The notes under the pieces were generated by a model. The model saw only the letters and a program-made list of their open reading frames with translations, did not search any database and was not told the DNA's origin. This document shows positions 32,470-40,408 of a DNA stretch of 64,000 nucleotides, one piece after another; within the stretch, counting starts at the first letter, position 1, and every line of letters begins with the position of its first letter. The position numbers were made by a program, and so were the translations under genes. Source of the DNA: Nocardioides sambongensis (GTDB lineage: Bacteria; Actinomycetota; Actinomycetes; Propionibacteriales; Nocardioidaceae); assembly GCF_006494815.1 (NCBI RefSeq), contig NZ_CP041091.1, forward strand, positions 1,054,001 to 1,118,000. The letters are read 5' to 3'.

Positions 32470-33656
32470 TGGAGCACTCCCCGGCCGGCCGGGTCGTCAT
32501 CGTCGGTGGAGGACTGATCGGGCTGTCGATCGCCCGCGCCCTCGCCGAACGCGGTGTCACCGACGTGCTGGTGCTGGAGCGGCACAGCCTCGCCAGTGGC
32601 GGCACCGGCAAGTCCAGCGGCATCGTCCGGGCGCACTACGGCGTGCCGTCGATCGCGGCGATGGCCTGGCGCAGTCTGCCGCTGATCGAGAAGCTCGGTG
32701 ACACGGTCGGCTTCCGCCAGGTCGGCTACTCGGTGATCGTCGGGGAGCAGAACGAGGCTCCGCTGCGCGCCAACATCGCCACCCACCAGGCCCTGGGCAT
32801 CGAGGCCGAGATCATCGACGTCGACCGGCTGAGCGCGATGTGGCCGATGATGAACGTGGAGGACGTCACCTGCGTCGGCTACGAGCCGCGCGGCGGCTAC
32901 GCCGACGCCTCCCAGCTCGCGCTCTACTTCGGCCAGGTGGCGCGGGACAAGGGCGCCCGGGTCCGTCAGCACACGCCGGTCGCCCGGATCGTCACCGCCG
33001 GGGACACCGTCACCGGCGTGCAGCTCGACTCCGGCGACGTGATCGACGCCGACACGGTCATCGTGGCCTCCGGTTGGTGGTCGGCGCGACTGCTCGCCGA
33101 CCTCGGCATCGACCTGCCGATCGAGGGCTACCGCTCGGAGCTGCTGATCGTCGACGCCGGCGTCCCGCTCGTGGATCTCCCGGTCGTCTCGGACCTGGTC
33201 AGCCTGCAGTACTGCCGGATCGAGGGCTCGGGCCAGTTCCTGGTGGGCAACAGCGACCACGACGAGCCCGAGAACAGGTTCGTCGACCCCGACGACTACT
33301 CCAACATCGCCGGGGAGGCGAGCATCGAGAAGTACGCCGAGAAGGTGATGCACCGGTTCCCGGGCTTCCCCGATCCCTCGGTGACCCACACCTACGCCGG
33401 CGTGTACGACGTACCGCCGGACTGGAACCCGGTGATCGCACCGGTCGGCCCGCGCGGGCTGGTGCTCGCAGCGGGGTTCGCCGGTCACGGCTTCAAGATC
33501 AGCCCCGCGGTCGGTGACCTGGTGGCCGACCTGGTGCTGGAGGGGGACTCGAGGGACCCGGACGTGCCCGCCTCCGACTTCCGGTTCGAGCGCTTCGCCG
33601 AGGGTGCCCCGCTGCGCAGCCCGCACCCGTACCTGGGGGCGGGGGAGATGCGGTGA
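32469..33656 (+). CDS. FAD-dependent oxidoreductase, DAO family (N-methylglutamate oxidation candidate)
   Basis: A 395-residue DAO-type flavoenzyme, with the dinucleotide motif VIVGGGLIGLSIARAL at residues 10-25, the substrate-side GGYADASQLA segment near residue 145 and the C-terminal GFAGHGFKISPAVGDLVADLV. Such enzymes oxidise N-methyl or amino groups (sarcosine oxidase, D-amino acid oxidase, GlyA-type). Following mgsABC, and with no mgdABCD genes here, it is the best candidate for turning N-methylglutamate into glutamate. That role is inferred from context only. It overlaps mgsC and the next gene. Confidence 0.85.
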   Translation: MEHSPAGRVVIVGGGLIGLSIARALAERGVTDVLVLERHSLASGGTGKSSGIVRAHYGVPSIAAMAWRSLPLIEKLGDTVGFRQVGYSVIVGEQNEAPLRANIATHQALGIEAEIIDVDRLSAMWPMMNVEDVTCVGYEPRGGYADASQLALYFGQVARDKGARVRQHTPVARIVTAGDTVTGVQLDSGDVIDADTVIVASGWWSARLLADLGIDLPIEGYRSELLIVDAGVPLVDLPVVSDLVSLQYCRIEGSGQFLVGNSDHDEPENRFVDPDDYSNIAGEASIEKYAEKVMHRFPGFPDPSVTHTYAGVYDVPPDWNPVIAPVGPRGLVLAAGFAGHGFKISPAVGDLVADLVLEGDSRDPDVPASDFRFERFAEGAPLRSPHPYLGAGEMR

Positions 33657-34915
33657 GCGAGCTCGCCGACACCGCCACCGGCACCGCCTCGACCGACAGC
33701 GTCGTCGGCCTGCTGGCCGAGATCGCCGACATCGGCCGCGACCCGAAGCGCGGCGGCTACTCGCGCCCGGTGCTCTCCACCGCCGAGCTCGATCTCCGCG
33801 GATGGTTCCAGGCGCACGCCTCCAAGCGCGGGCTGGAGGTCGAGACCGACCGCAACGGCGTGCTCTGGGCGTGGCACGCTCCGCACGGGTCGCGGGACGG
33901 CGCGATCGTCACCGGTTCCCACCTCGACTCGGTCCCCGGCGGTGGGGCCTTCGACGGCCCGCTGGGGGTCGCCTCAGCACTGGTCGCCTTCGACCTTCTC
34001 GCCGCGCGGGGCGTGGGCGGACCGGCCCGCGCGATCGCGGTCTTCCCGGAGGAGGAGGGCTCCCGCTTCGGTGTCGCCTGCCTGGGCTCACGGTTGATGG
34101 CCGGTGCGATCGACCCCGCCCGGGCGCTGCGCCTCACCGACGCCGACGGCACGACGTACGCCGAAGCCCTCGCCGCGGCCGGTGCCCGACCCGACCTCGT
34201 GGGCCCCGACCCGGAGACGCTCGGGCGGATCGGCGCGTTCGTCGAGCTGCACGTCGAGCAGGGGCGGGGTCTGGTCGACCTCGGTCAGCCGGTCGCGGTC
34301 GGCTCCTCGATCCTCGGCCACGGACGCTGGCGGATCACCGTGACCGGGGCCGGGAACCACGCCGGCACGACGCTGATGGCCGACCGCGCCGACCCGATGG
34401 TGGCCGCGGCGCGCGTGGTCGTCGCCGTCCAGCAGGCGGCTCGGGCGATCCCGGACGCGCGGGCCACGGTCGGGCGGATCCAGCCCACGCCCGGCGGCAC
34501 CAACGTCATCGCCTCCCGGGTGGACCTGTGGCTGGATGCGCGTCATCGCGACGACACGATCACCGCGACCCTGGTGGAGCAGATCCGGGTGGCGGCCGAG
34601 ATCGCCGCGGCGGGTGAGGGCTGCACGGTGCGGTTGACCGAGGAGTCGCTGAGCCCGACGGTGGACTTCGATCCGGCGCTGCGCGACAGGCTCTGCGCCG
34701 TCCTGCCGCAGGCGCCCGTGCTGGCCACCGGCGCAGGCCACGACGCCGGAGTGCTGAAGGAGCACGTGCCGACCGGGATGCTGTTCGTGCGCAACCCGAC
34801 CGGCATCTCGCACGCGCCCGAGGAGCACGCCGAGGACGTCGACGTCGAGGCCGGGGCCGCGGCGCTGGCCGCCGCGCTGGCGGACCTGCACGCCGCGCCC
34901 GTGGTCAGGCCCTAG
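33653..34915 (+). CDS. M20-family allantoate amidohydrolase / N-carbamoyl-amino-acid hydrolase type
   Basis: A 420-residue binuclear metallopeptidase-like enzyme. Metal-binding spots are seen as GSHLDSVPGGGAFDGPLGV near residue 83, FPEEEGSRFG near residue 125 and the ELHVEQG motif near residue 200, with the late SHAPEEHA near residue 385. The family hydrolyses N-carbamoyl or ureido bonds and releases ammonia. Its substrate in an amine operon is unknown; it may process a carbamoylated or amide intermediate. Coupled by GTGA overlap. Confidence 0.88.
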   Translation: MSELADTATGTASTDSVVGLLAEIADIGRDPKRGGYSRPVLSTAELDLRGWFQAHASKRGLEVETDRNGVLWAWHAPHGSRDGAIVTGSHLDSVPGGGAFDGPLGVASALVAFDLLAARGVGGPARAIAVFPEEEGSRFGVACLGSRLMAGAIDPARALRLTDADGTTYAEALAAAGARPDLVGPDPETLGRIGAFVELHVEQGRGLVDLGQPVAVGSSILGHGRWRITVTGAGNHAGTTLMADRADPMVAAARVVVAVQQAARAIPDARATVGRIQPTPGGTNVIASRVDLWLDARHRDDTITATLVEQIRVAAEIAAAGEGCTVRLTEESLSPTVDFDPALRDRLCAVLPQAPVLATGAGHDAGVLKEHVPTGMLFVRNPTGISHAPEEHAEDVDVEAGAAALAAALADLHAAPVVRP

Positions 34916-34918
34916 GCT
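34913..34918 (+). promoter_or_regulatory. -10 hexamer TAGGCT of the regulator gene, leaderless start
   Basis: TAGGCT lies 7 nt before the GTG at 34926. Its first three bases are the TAG stop of the upstream hydrolase gene, so the regulator has its own promoter at the end of the operon. Confidence 0.5.
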
Positions 34919-34925
34919 CGACGCC

Positions 34926-35585
34926 GTGTCCCCACGCTCCTCGCAGCCCGACGACCTGATCCGCAACGTCGCCGGCATCGCCCGTGACCGGGCGAAGGGG
35001 GCGGAGGCGGACGACCTCGAGCTCGAGGCGGCCATCGCGCAGAACGTCCGTGCCCTCCGCACGCGCTACGACCTCTCGGTGACCGAGCTCGCGGAGCGGA
35101 TCGGCATCTCGAAGGCGATGCTGTCGAAGATCGAGAACGCGCAGACCTCGTGCAGCCTGAGCACCCTCTCCCGGCTGGCGCGCGGACTCGACGTACCGGT
35201 CTCCTCGCTCATCCGGGGTGCGGACAGCGAGCGCGAGGCGGCCCACACCAAGGCCGGCGCCGGCGCCTCGATCACGCGCAGCGGCACCAAGCAGGGGCAC
35301 TCCTATGAGCTCCTGGGCGCACTGCGCGGAGAGCACAAGCGCCTGGAGTGCCTGATGGTCACCCTGAGCGAGGACAGTGAGGTCTACCCGCTGTTCCAGC
35401 ACCCCGGCACCGAGTTCCTGCACATGGTCGAGGGCGCGATGGACTACGGCCACGGCCGGTCGGTCTACCGGATGGAACCGGGGGACTCCCTCACCCTGGA
35501 CGGCGAGGCGCCGCACGGGCCGGTCCGGCTGATCGACCTGCCGATCCGGTTCCTGTCCGTGGTCGCGTTCCCCGACGGCGTCTGA
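34926..35585 (+). CDS. XRE-family regulator with cupin domain
   Basis: A 219-residue transcription regulator: an XRE helix-turn-helix at about residues 40-97 (SVTELAERIGISKAMLSKIENAQTSCSLSTLSRLA in pattern) and a C-terminal cupin sensor near residues 135-215 with HPGTEFLHMVEGAMDY and the MEPGDSLTLDGEAPHGP turn. Regulators of this form often sit beside amine or amino-acid catabolic operons and bind a small ligand in the cupin. It probably controls the operon at 22.3-34.9 kb. A GTG start is set by the -10 hexamer. Confidence 0.9.
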   Translation: MSPRSSQPDDLIRNVAGIARDRAKGAEADDLELEAAIAQNVRALRTRYDLSVTELAERIGISKAMLSKIENAQTSCSLSTLSRLARGLDVPVSSLIRGADSEREAAHTKAGAGASITRSGTKQGHSYELLGALRGEHKRLECLMVTLSEDSEVYPLFQHPGTEFLHMVEGAMDYGHGRSVYRMEPGDSLTLDGEAPHGPVRLIDLPIRFLSVVAFPDGV

Positions 35586-35658
35586 GGCACGGGCTCCCGG
35601 CAGAGCTGGGCCTGGGTCCTCGCAGTGAACGCCGTTCAATGAGAGTGTTCATCCACTC

Positions 35659-35701
35659 GTAACACCTCGGTGACCCCCGACGTCGCTCGCCTCCCTAGCG
35701 T
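35659..35701 (+). promoter_or_regulatory. GlnR-like box and promoter of amtB
   Basis: GTAAC, six bases, GTGAC (35659-35674) fits the GlnR a-site spacing. A -10 hexamer TAGCGT is at 35696-35701, which places the box centre near -42. The leader is about 53 nt and carries a GGAGGT ribosome site 5 nt before the GTG. Two GTTCA direct repeats lie just upstream (35634-35652). GlnR control of amtB is well established in other actinobacteria. Confidence 0.5.
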
Positions 35702-35760
35702 CAGGGCCGACCGGCCAACGCCGCCCGGTGCCCGAACCCCTGACTCCATGGAGGTCACTC

Positions 35761-37077
35761 GTGACACCGGAGGAAACTCTCGCCTCGATGAACGCGGTCA
35801 TCACCGACCTGTTCTATTGGGTCTCGATCGCCCTGATGATCTGCATCCACGCCGGCTTCCTCGCCTACGAGGTCGGCGCCTCACGTTCGAAGAACGTGCT
35901 CGCCTCCGCGATGAAGAACCTGCTGACGTTCTCGGTGGTCATCTCCACCTTCTTCTTCTTCGGATGGTGGTTCTACTACGCCTTCCCGCAGTTCCCGGTC
36001 GACGCCCTCGACACCGTCGGTGCCGAGCTCGCGCTGCCCTGGTCCGACGACTCGGGCCCGAACGTCGCCTCGGTGAACGGCATCTTCTGGGGTGCCTTCG
36101 CGCTCTTCGCCGCCACCACCGGGTCGATCATGTCCGGCGCGGTGCTCGAGCGGATCCGCACCAGCGCGTTCCTGATCCTCACCACGGTGCTCGGCTCGGT
36201 GGTCTGGATCATCGGCGCCGCCTGGGCCTGGCACGGCAACGGCTGGATGCTCACCGAGTGGGGGTGGCACGACTTCGGCGCCGCGGGCTGCGTCCACCTG
36301 ATCGCCGGGACCTTCACCCTGGGCGTGCTGATCAACCTCGGCCCGCGGATCGGTCGCTTCGTCGACGGCAAGGCGGTCACGATCCCGCCGCACAACCTGC
36401 CGCTCACCATGCTCGGCCTGATGCTGATCTTCGTCGGCTTCTTCGGCTTCCTGATGGGCTGCGTCGTCTACACCAACGAGGGCTACTTCTCGATCTTCGG
36501 CAACCCGACCAACCTGTCGGCGATCGCCTTCAGCACCCTGATGGGGCTGTCCGGCGGCATCATGGGCGCCTACATCGCATCCAAGGGTGAGCCCTTCTGG
36601 ACCATCTCCGGTGGCCTCGCCGGGGTCATCTCGGTCGCGCCCGGGATGGACCTCTACCACCCGGCACTCGCGTTCATCATCGCCGTCGTCGGCGGCGCCC
36701 TGATCCCGTTCATCGGCAAGTTCATCGAGAAGTTCGGGATCGACGACGTGGTCGGTGCGGTCACCGTCCACGGTGGCTGCGCCTTCTACGGGCTGGTGGT
36801 CTCCGGCTTCGTGCTCTGGGGCTACCCGAACGTCGGCGACCTGCCGTCGATCAACCCCGCCGGCCAGATCGGCGGCGCGGTGGTGCTGGCGCTGCTCGGC
36901 TTCGTGCCCGGCTACCTGATCTCGCTGGCGCTGAAGTCCGCGGGCCTGCTGCGCATCCCGCTCGAGGTCGAGGTCGCCGGCCTGGACCTCTCCGAGGTGC
37001 CGGCGACGCCGTATCCGGAAGGTATCCCGGTCACCGTCCTGCGGGAGACCGTCGTCATCGAGGAGGTCAACCGATGA
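35761..37077 (+). CDS. amtB: Ammonium transporter Amt
   Basis: A 438-residue channel of the Amt/Rh family with about 11 transmembrane segments, conducting ammonium (and often methylammonium). The two pore histidines are in GAAGCVHLIAG near residue 178 and VTVHGGCAFYG near residue 340. The GTG was chosen because GGAGGT lies 5 nt upstream; an ATG nine codons on is the alternative. No glnK follows. A 70-residue membrane protein overlaps its stop by 4 nt. Confidence 0.94.
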   Translation: MTPEETLASMNAVITDLFYWVSIALMICIHAGFLAYEVGASRSKNVLASAMKNLLTFSVVISTFFFFGWWFYYAFPQFPVDALDTVGAELALPWSDDSGPNVASVNGIFWGAFALFAATTGSIMSGAVLERIRTSAFLILTTVLGSVVWIIGAAWAWHGNGWMLTEWGWHDFGAAGCVHLIAGTFTLGVLINLGPRIGRFVDGKAVTIPPHNLPLTMLGLMLIFVGFFGFLMGCVVYTNEGYFSIFGNPTNLSAIAFSTLMGLSGGIMGAYIASKGEPFWTISGGLAGVISVAPGMDLYHPALAFIIAVVGGALIPFIGKFIEKFGIDDVVGAVTVHGGCAFYGLVVSGFVLWGYPNVGDLPSINPAGQIGGAVVLALLGFVPGYLISLALKSAGLLRIPLEVEVAGLDLSEVPATPYPEGIPVTVLRETVVIEEVNR

Positions 37078-37286
37078 GCCCCATCGACAGCTGGGACGGC
37101 GTGGACGTCGTCTTCACCGGAGCCGGCACGGCCCTGCCGGTGATCTTCGTGATCATCGCGCTGGCGATGTTCATCGGGTTCCTGGTGCGGATGGTGCTGC
37201 ACGAGAACCATGCCTACGCCCAGATCGTCGCTCACCAGCCGGTCGAGAAGGGACCGGCCGCCGAAGGAGAGCCGTCCGCCTTCTGA
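37074..37286 (+). CDS. Small membrane protein coupled to amtB
   Basis: A 70-residue protein with a single transmembrane segment at about residues 20-40 (LPVIFVIIALAMFIGFLVRMV in pattern) and a short polar cytoplasmic tail. ATGA overlap with amtB implies production in proportion to the transporter. I do not recognise a family. A role as an accessory or stabilising subunit of Amt is a guess. Confidence 0.65.
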   Translation: MSPIDSWDGVDVVFTGAGTALPVIFVIIALAMFIGFLVRMVLHENHAYAQIVAHQPVEKGPAAEGEPSAF

Positions 37287-37321
37287 CGGACGTCGGATCG
37301 ATCCGGCTCGGGCACCGGTGA

Positions 37322-37360
37322 CCACGACCCGTCCCTCCGCTCACGGGGGACGGGTCGTGG
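37322..37360 (+). terminator. Terminator hairpin of the amtB operon
   Basis: A perfect 14-bp stem (CCACGACCCGTCCC and its complement) with an 11-nt loop lies 36 nt after the stop codon at 37286. No T-tract follows. Confidence 0.7.
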
Positions 37361-37441
37361 CGTCACCCCGGGTCCTGCGACACCATCGGATCGGATGGAG
37401 CGGCGATGGCCGGCTGAGCGGGAATACCCCGCGGGTCGGCA

Positions 37442-37481
37442 CCGTTCCGTCATTAGTTGCCGTTTCAACTAATCGGAACGG
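37442..37481. promoter_or_regulatory. Nested palindromes, MarR-like operator
   Basis: The inner palindrome is ATTAGTTG-N6-CAACTAAT (37452-37473). Outside it lie CCGTTCCG (37442-37449) and CGGAACGG (37474-37481). The TAGTTG / CAACTA form resembles MarR-family operators. It ends 20 nt before the ATG of the monooxygenase gene, on top of the likely promoter. No marR gene is present within the window. Confidence 0.6.
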
Positions 37482-37501
37482 CGTCGCAGGAAGGGAACCC
37501 C

Positions 37502-38647
37502 ATGCAGATCGGCATCTTCACCGTCGGCGACGTCACCACGGACCCGACCACCGGCCGGACCCCGACCGAGTACGAGCGGATCAAGGCCACCGTCGCGATC
37601 GCGCAGAAGGCCGAGGACATCGGCCTGGACGTCTTCGCCACCGGCGAGCACCACAACCCGCCCTTCGTCGCCTCCAACCCGACCGCGACCCTGGCCTACA
37701 TCGGCGCCAGGACCGACCGGATCGTCCTCTCCACGGCGACCACCCTGATCACCACCACCGATCCGGTGCTGATCGCCGAGGACTACGCCAAGATCCAGCA
37801 CCTGACCGACGGACGGGTCGACCTGATGATGGGCCGTGGGAACACCGGCCCCGTCTACCCGTGGTTCGGCAAGGACATCCGCGAGGGGATCAACCTCGCG
37901 ATCGAGAACTACGCGCTCCTGCGCCGGCTGTGGACCGAGGACGTGGTGGACTGGACGGGTCGGTTCCGCACTCCGCTGCAGGGCTACACCTCGACCCCGC
38001 GGCCGCTCGACGGCGTCGCGCCGTTCGTGTGGCACGGGTCCATCCGCAGCCCCGAGATCGCCGAGCAGGCGGCCTACTACGGTGACGGGTTCTTCCACAA
38101 CCACATCTTCTGGCCCGCCTCGCACACCGCGCAGATGGTGCAACTCTACCGCCAGCGCTTCGAGCACTACGGACACGGGCCGGCGGACACCGCGATCGTC
38201 GGCCTCGGCGGCCAGTTCTTCATGCGCCGCAACAGCCAGGACGCCTGGGACGAGTTCCGGCCGTACTTCGACAACGCGCCGGTCTACGGCCACGGCCCCT
38301 CCCTGGAGGACTTCACCACGCAGACCCCGCTCACCGTCGGCTCGCCGCAACAGGTCCTCGAGCGCACGCTCTCCTTCCGCGACTACGCCGGCCACTACCA
38401 GCGCCAGCTCTTCCTGGTCGACCATGCGGGCCTGCCGCTGAAGACGGTGCTCGAGCAGCTCGACCTGCTCGGCGAGATCCTGCCCGAGCTGCGCAAGGGC
38501 TTCGCCGAGGGACGCCCCGCGCACGTGCCGGACGCGCCCACCCACGCCAGCCTGGTCGCCGCGGCGGGAGGCACCAGGGACACCACGGTGCACGCCGAGG
38601 ACACCGCGACCGGCACCACCGACCGCGAGGCGGCCGAGCTGCGATGA
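37502..38647 (+). CDS. FMN-dependent luciferase-like monooxygenase (CE1758 type)
   Basis: A 381-residue member of the LLM flavin-dependent family, a TIM barrel that uses reduced FMN and O2. Visible are IGIFTVGDVT at the start, FATGEHHNPPFVASNPTATLAYIGARTDRI near residue 42, GRGNTGPVYPWFG near residue 112 and the LTVGSPQQVLERTL segment near residue 278. The next gene is the matching FMN reductase and overlaps it by 4 nt. Substrate unknown; regulation by the upstream palindrome suggests induction by a small molecule. AGGAAGGG lies before the ATG. Confidence 0.88.
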   Translation: MQIGIFTVGDVTTDPTTGRTPTEYERIKATVAIAQKAEDIGLDVFATGEHHNPPFVASNPTATLAYIGARTDRIVLSTATTLITTTDPVLIAEDYAKIQHLTDGRVDLMMGRGNTGPVYPWFGKDIREGINLAIENYALLRRLWTEDVVDWTGRFRTPLQGYTSTPRPLDGVAPFVWHGSIRSPEIAEQAAYYGDGFFHNHIFWPASHTAQMVQLYRQRFEHYGHGPADTAIVGLGGQFFMRRNSQDAWDEFRPYFDNAPVYGHGPSLEDFTTQTPLTVGSPQQVLERTLSFRDYAGHYQRQLFLVDHAGLPLKTVLEQLDLLGEILPELRKGFAEGRPAHVPDAPTHASLVAAAGGTRDTTVHAEDTATGTTDREAAELR

Positions 38648-39333
38648 CCGCCCTCCCGTACGACGCCGGCGACCGCACGAGCCGACGCATCGTCGTCGTC
38701 TCCGCCGGCCTCTCCACGCCGTCCTCCACCCGGTTGCTCGCCGACCGGCTGGGGGCGGCGGCCGCCGAGGCGCTCGGCGCCCGGGGCGCCGAGGTCGTGG
38801 TCCAGCACGTCGAGCTGCGTCCGCTGGCCCACGCGCTCGCCGACCACCTGCTGACCGGCTTCCCCGACGCCACGCTGGGTGCCGCGCTGGACCAGGTGCG
38901 GGGCGCGGACGGCCTCGTGGTCGTGACACCGGTCTTCGCCGCGTCCTACTCCGGACTGTTCAAGACGTTCTTCGACGTCTTGGAGAACGGCGCCCTCGAC
39001 GAGAAGCCGGTGCTGATCGCGGCGACCGCCGGGTCGGCGCGTCACCAGCTGGCACTGGACCACGCACTGCGTCCGCTCTTCGCCTACCTGCACGCGGTCG
39101 TCGTACCGACCGGGGTGTTCGCGGCCAGCGAGGACTTCGGCTCCGCCGAGCTGGAGAAGCGGATCGGGCGGGCCGCCGGTGAGCTGGCGGCGCTGGTCGA
39201 CCCCGCGCACCTGCCGCGCACGCGTCAGTCGGGCGAGGGTGGCGCCCGGGAGGGGGACCGTCGGGTGGCGGCGGACCGATTCGCCGACCCGACCCCGTTC
39301 GAAGAGCTGTTGCGGCGGGCCAGCGGCTCCTAG
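38644..39333 (+). CDS. NADPH-dependent FMN reductase (CE1759 type)
   Basis: A 229-residue flavodoxin-fold reductase. The N-terminal strand RIVVVSAGLSTPSSTRLLADRL binds the FMN phosphate, and TPVFAASYSGLFKTFFDVL near residue 97 is the typical NAD(P)H:FMN reductase segment. It supplies reduced FMN to the monooxygenase encoded just upstream; the pair recurs in actinobacteria. ATGA overlap couples the two. Confidence 0.88.
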   Translation: MTALPYDAGDRTSRRIVVVSAGLSTPSSTRLLADRLGAAAAEALGARGAEVVVQHVELRPLAHALADHLLTGFPDATLGAALDQVRGADGLVVVTPVFAASYSGLFKTFFDVLENGALDEKPVLIAATAGSARHQLALDHALRPLFAYLHAVVVPTGVFAASEDFGSAELEKRIGRAAGELAALVDPAHLPRTRQSGEGGAREGDRRVAADRFADPTPFEELLRRASGS

Positions 39334-39357
39334 GGCCGAGGTTCAACCGGTGCGGGG

Positions 39358-39789
39358 TCAGGACGGCTCGGTCGCCGGCAGGTAGAGCACCGGCGTCGAG
39401 GCGATGCAGCCCGGCAGCGCCTGCGGCAGTGAGGCCTCCGGGTCATAGCTGACCACGAGCACCCAGCCGTCGCCGACCAGGGCGCCGGGGTCGGTGGACG
39501 GCGCCTCGGAGGCCAACCGGTCCCGGCCGGTCCGGGCGTCGGCCAGTGCGGCGCCCTCGAACCAGCGCTGGCCCGAACCCTGCACGTGCTGGTGCCGGAA
39601 CCGGTCGCGTGCCATCGCGGCCCGACCACGGTCGGGCTGCGGCGCGCAGTCGACGGCGGGGGGACCGGACACGTCCACCGACTCCCCTTCGTCGGCCTGC
39701 TCCAGGAGCATCCGGGCGCCCACCACGCCCGCGCCCACCACGAGCGCGGTGGCGATCACCAGGACCGCGACTCGCAGCAGGCGCCTCAT
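39358..39789 (-). CDS. Membrane-anchored protein of unknown function
   Basis: A 143-residue protein with an N-terminal signal anchor at residues 6-28 and an extracytoplasmic domain with two cysteines (VDCAPQPDRG near residue 48 and LPGCIAS near residue 127), likely a disulfide pair. I do not recognise the family. A GGAGGAG ribosome site precedes the ATG. It lies 21 nt after the PEBP gene on the same strand. Confidence 0.65.
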   Translation of the reverse strand: MRRLLRVAVLVIATALVVGAGVVGARMLLEQADEGESVDVSGPPAVDCAPQPDRGRAAMARDRFRHQHVQGSGQRWFEGAALADARTGRDRLASEAPSTDPGALVGDGWVLVVSYDPEASLPQALPGCIASTPVLYLPATEPS

Positions 39790-39810
39790 CGGATCTCCTC
39801 CGGTCCGGGC

Positions 39811-40337
39811 TCAGTGCTGGTAGGTGCCGTGCAGCACGGCGCGTCCGGCGGTCTTGAAGGCCAGGTTGAACGACACCACGGCGGGGGAGGCGTCGGCATC
39901 GACGCCGAGGGACTCCTCCTTCACCGCGTGCACCACGAAGTAGTAGCGGTGGACCTGGTCGCCCTCCGGCGGCGCGGCCCCCATGAACGCGTGCTGACCT
40001 CCGTCGTTGCGGCACATGAACGCCGTCCCGGGCAGCGCCGCGCCCTCGGCGCCCGCGCCCACCTCGAGGCCGGTGACGTCGGCGGGCAGGTCGACCAGCA
40101 CCCAGTGCCAGAAGCCGCTGGGGTGGGTGCGTCCGGGTCGAAGCAGGTGACCGTGAAGGACTTGGTGCCGGCCGGAGCATCGGACCACGACAGCTGCGGC
40201 GAGGTGTTGCCGGCGGCAGCCACCTGGTCGTCCTTGAGCGGTGCGCCGTCGGTCACGTCGGCGCTGGTCACCGTGAAGGCCGGCACCGTGGGGAGGAGCT
40301 CGTAGGGGTCGGGGGCAACGGGTCGTTCGAGACTCAT
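39811..40337 (-). CDS. YbhB/YbcL-type PEBP protein, apparent frameshift
   Basis: A phosphatidylethanolamine-binding-protein-like cytoplasmic protein, 175 residues once one base is restored. N-terminal half: [28 protein letters not shown]; other frame: [23 protein letters not shown], then HRYYFVVHA and a final AVLHGTYQH, which together form the PEBP ligand-binding site. The break is at the G-run 40120-40123 (plus strand), one base short. Function of bacterial PEBPs is poorly known. Confidence 0.82.
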
Positions 40338-40344
40338 GGGTGCC

Positions 40345-40350
40345 AACGTA
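40345..40350 (-). promoter_or_regulatory. -10 hexamer TACGTT, leaderless start
   Basis: On the minus strand TACGTT lies 7 nt before the PEBP ATG at 40337. Confidence 0.4.
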
Positions 40351-40408
40351 GTCCGCGGGGTGAGCCCGGACCACGGTGTCGTCCACGCGCCTTGGGAGGA
40401 TGGTCGGC

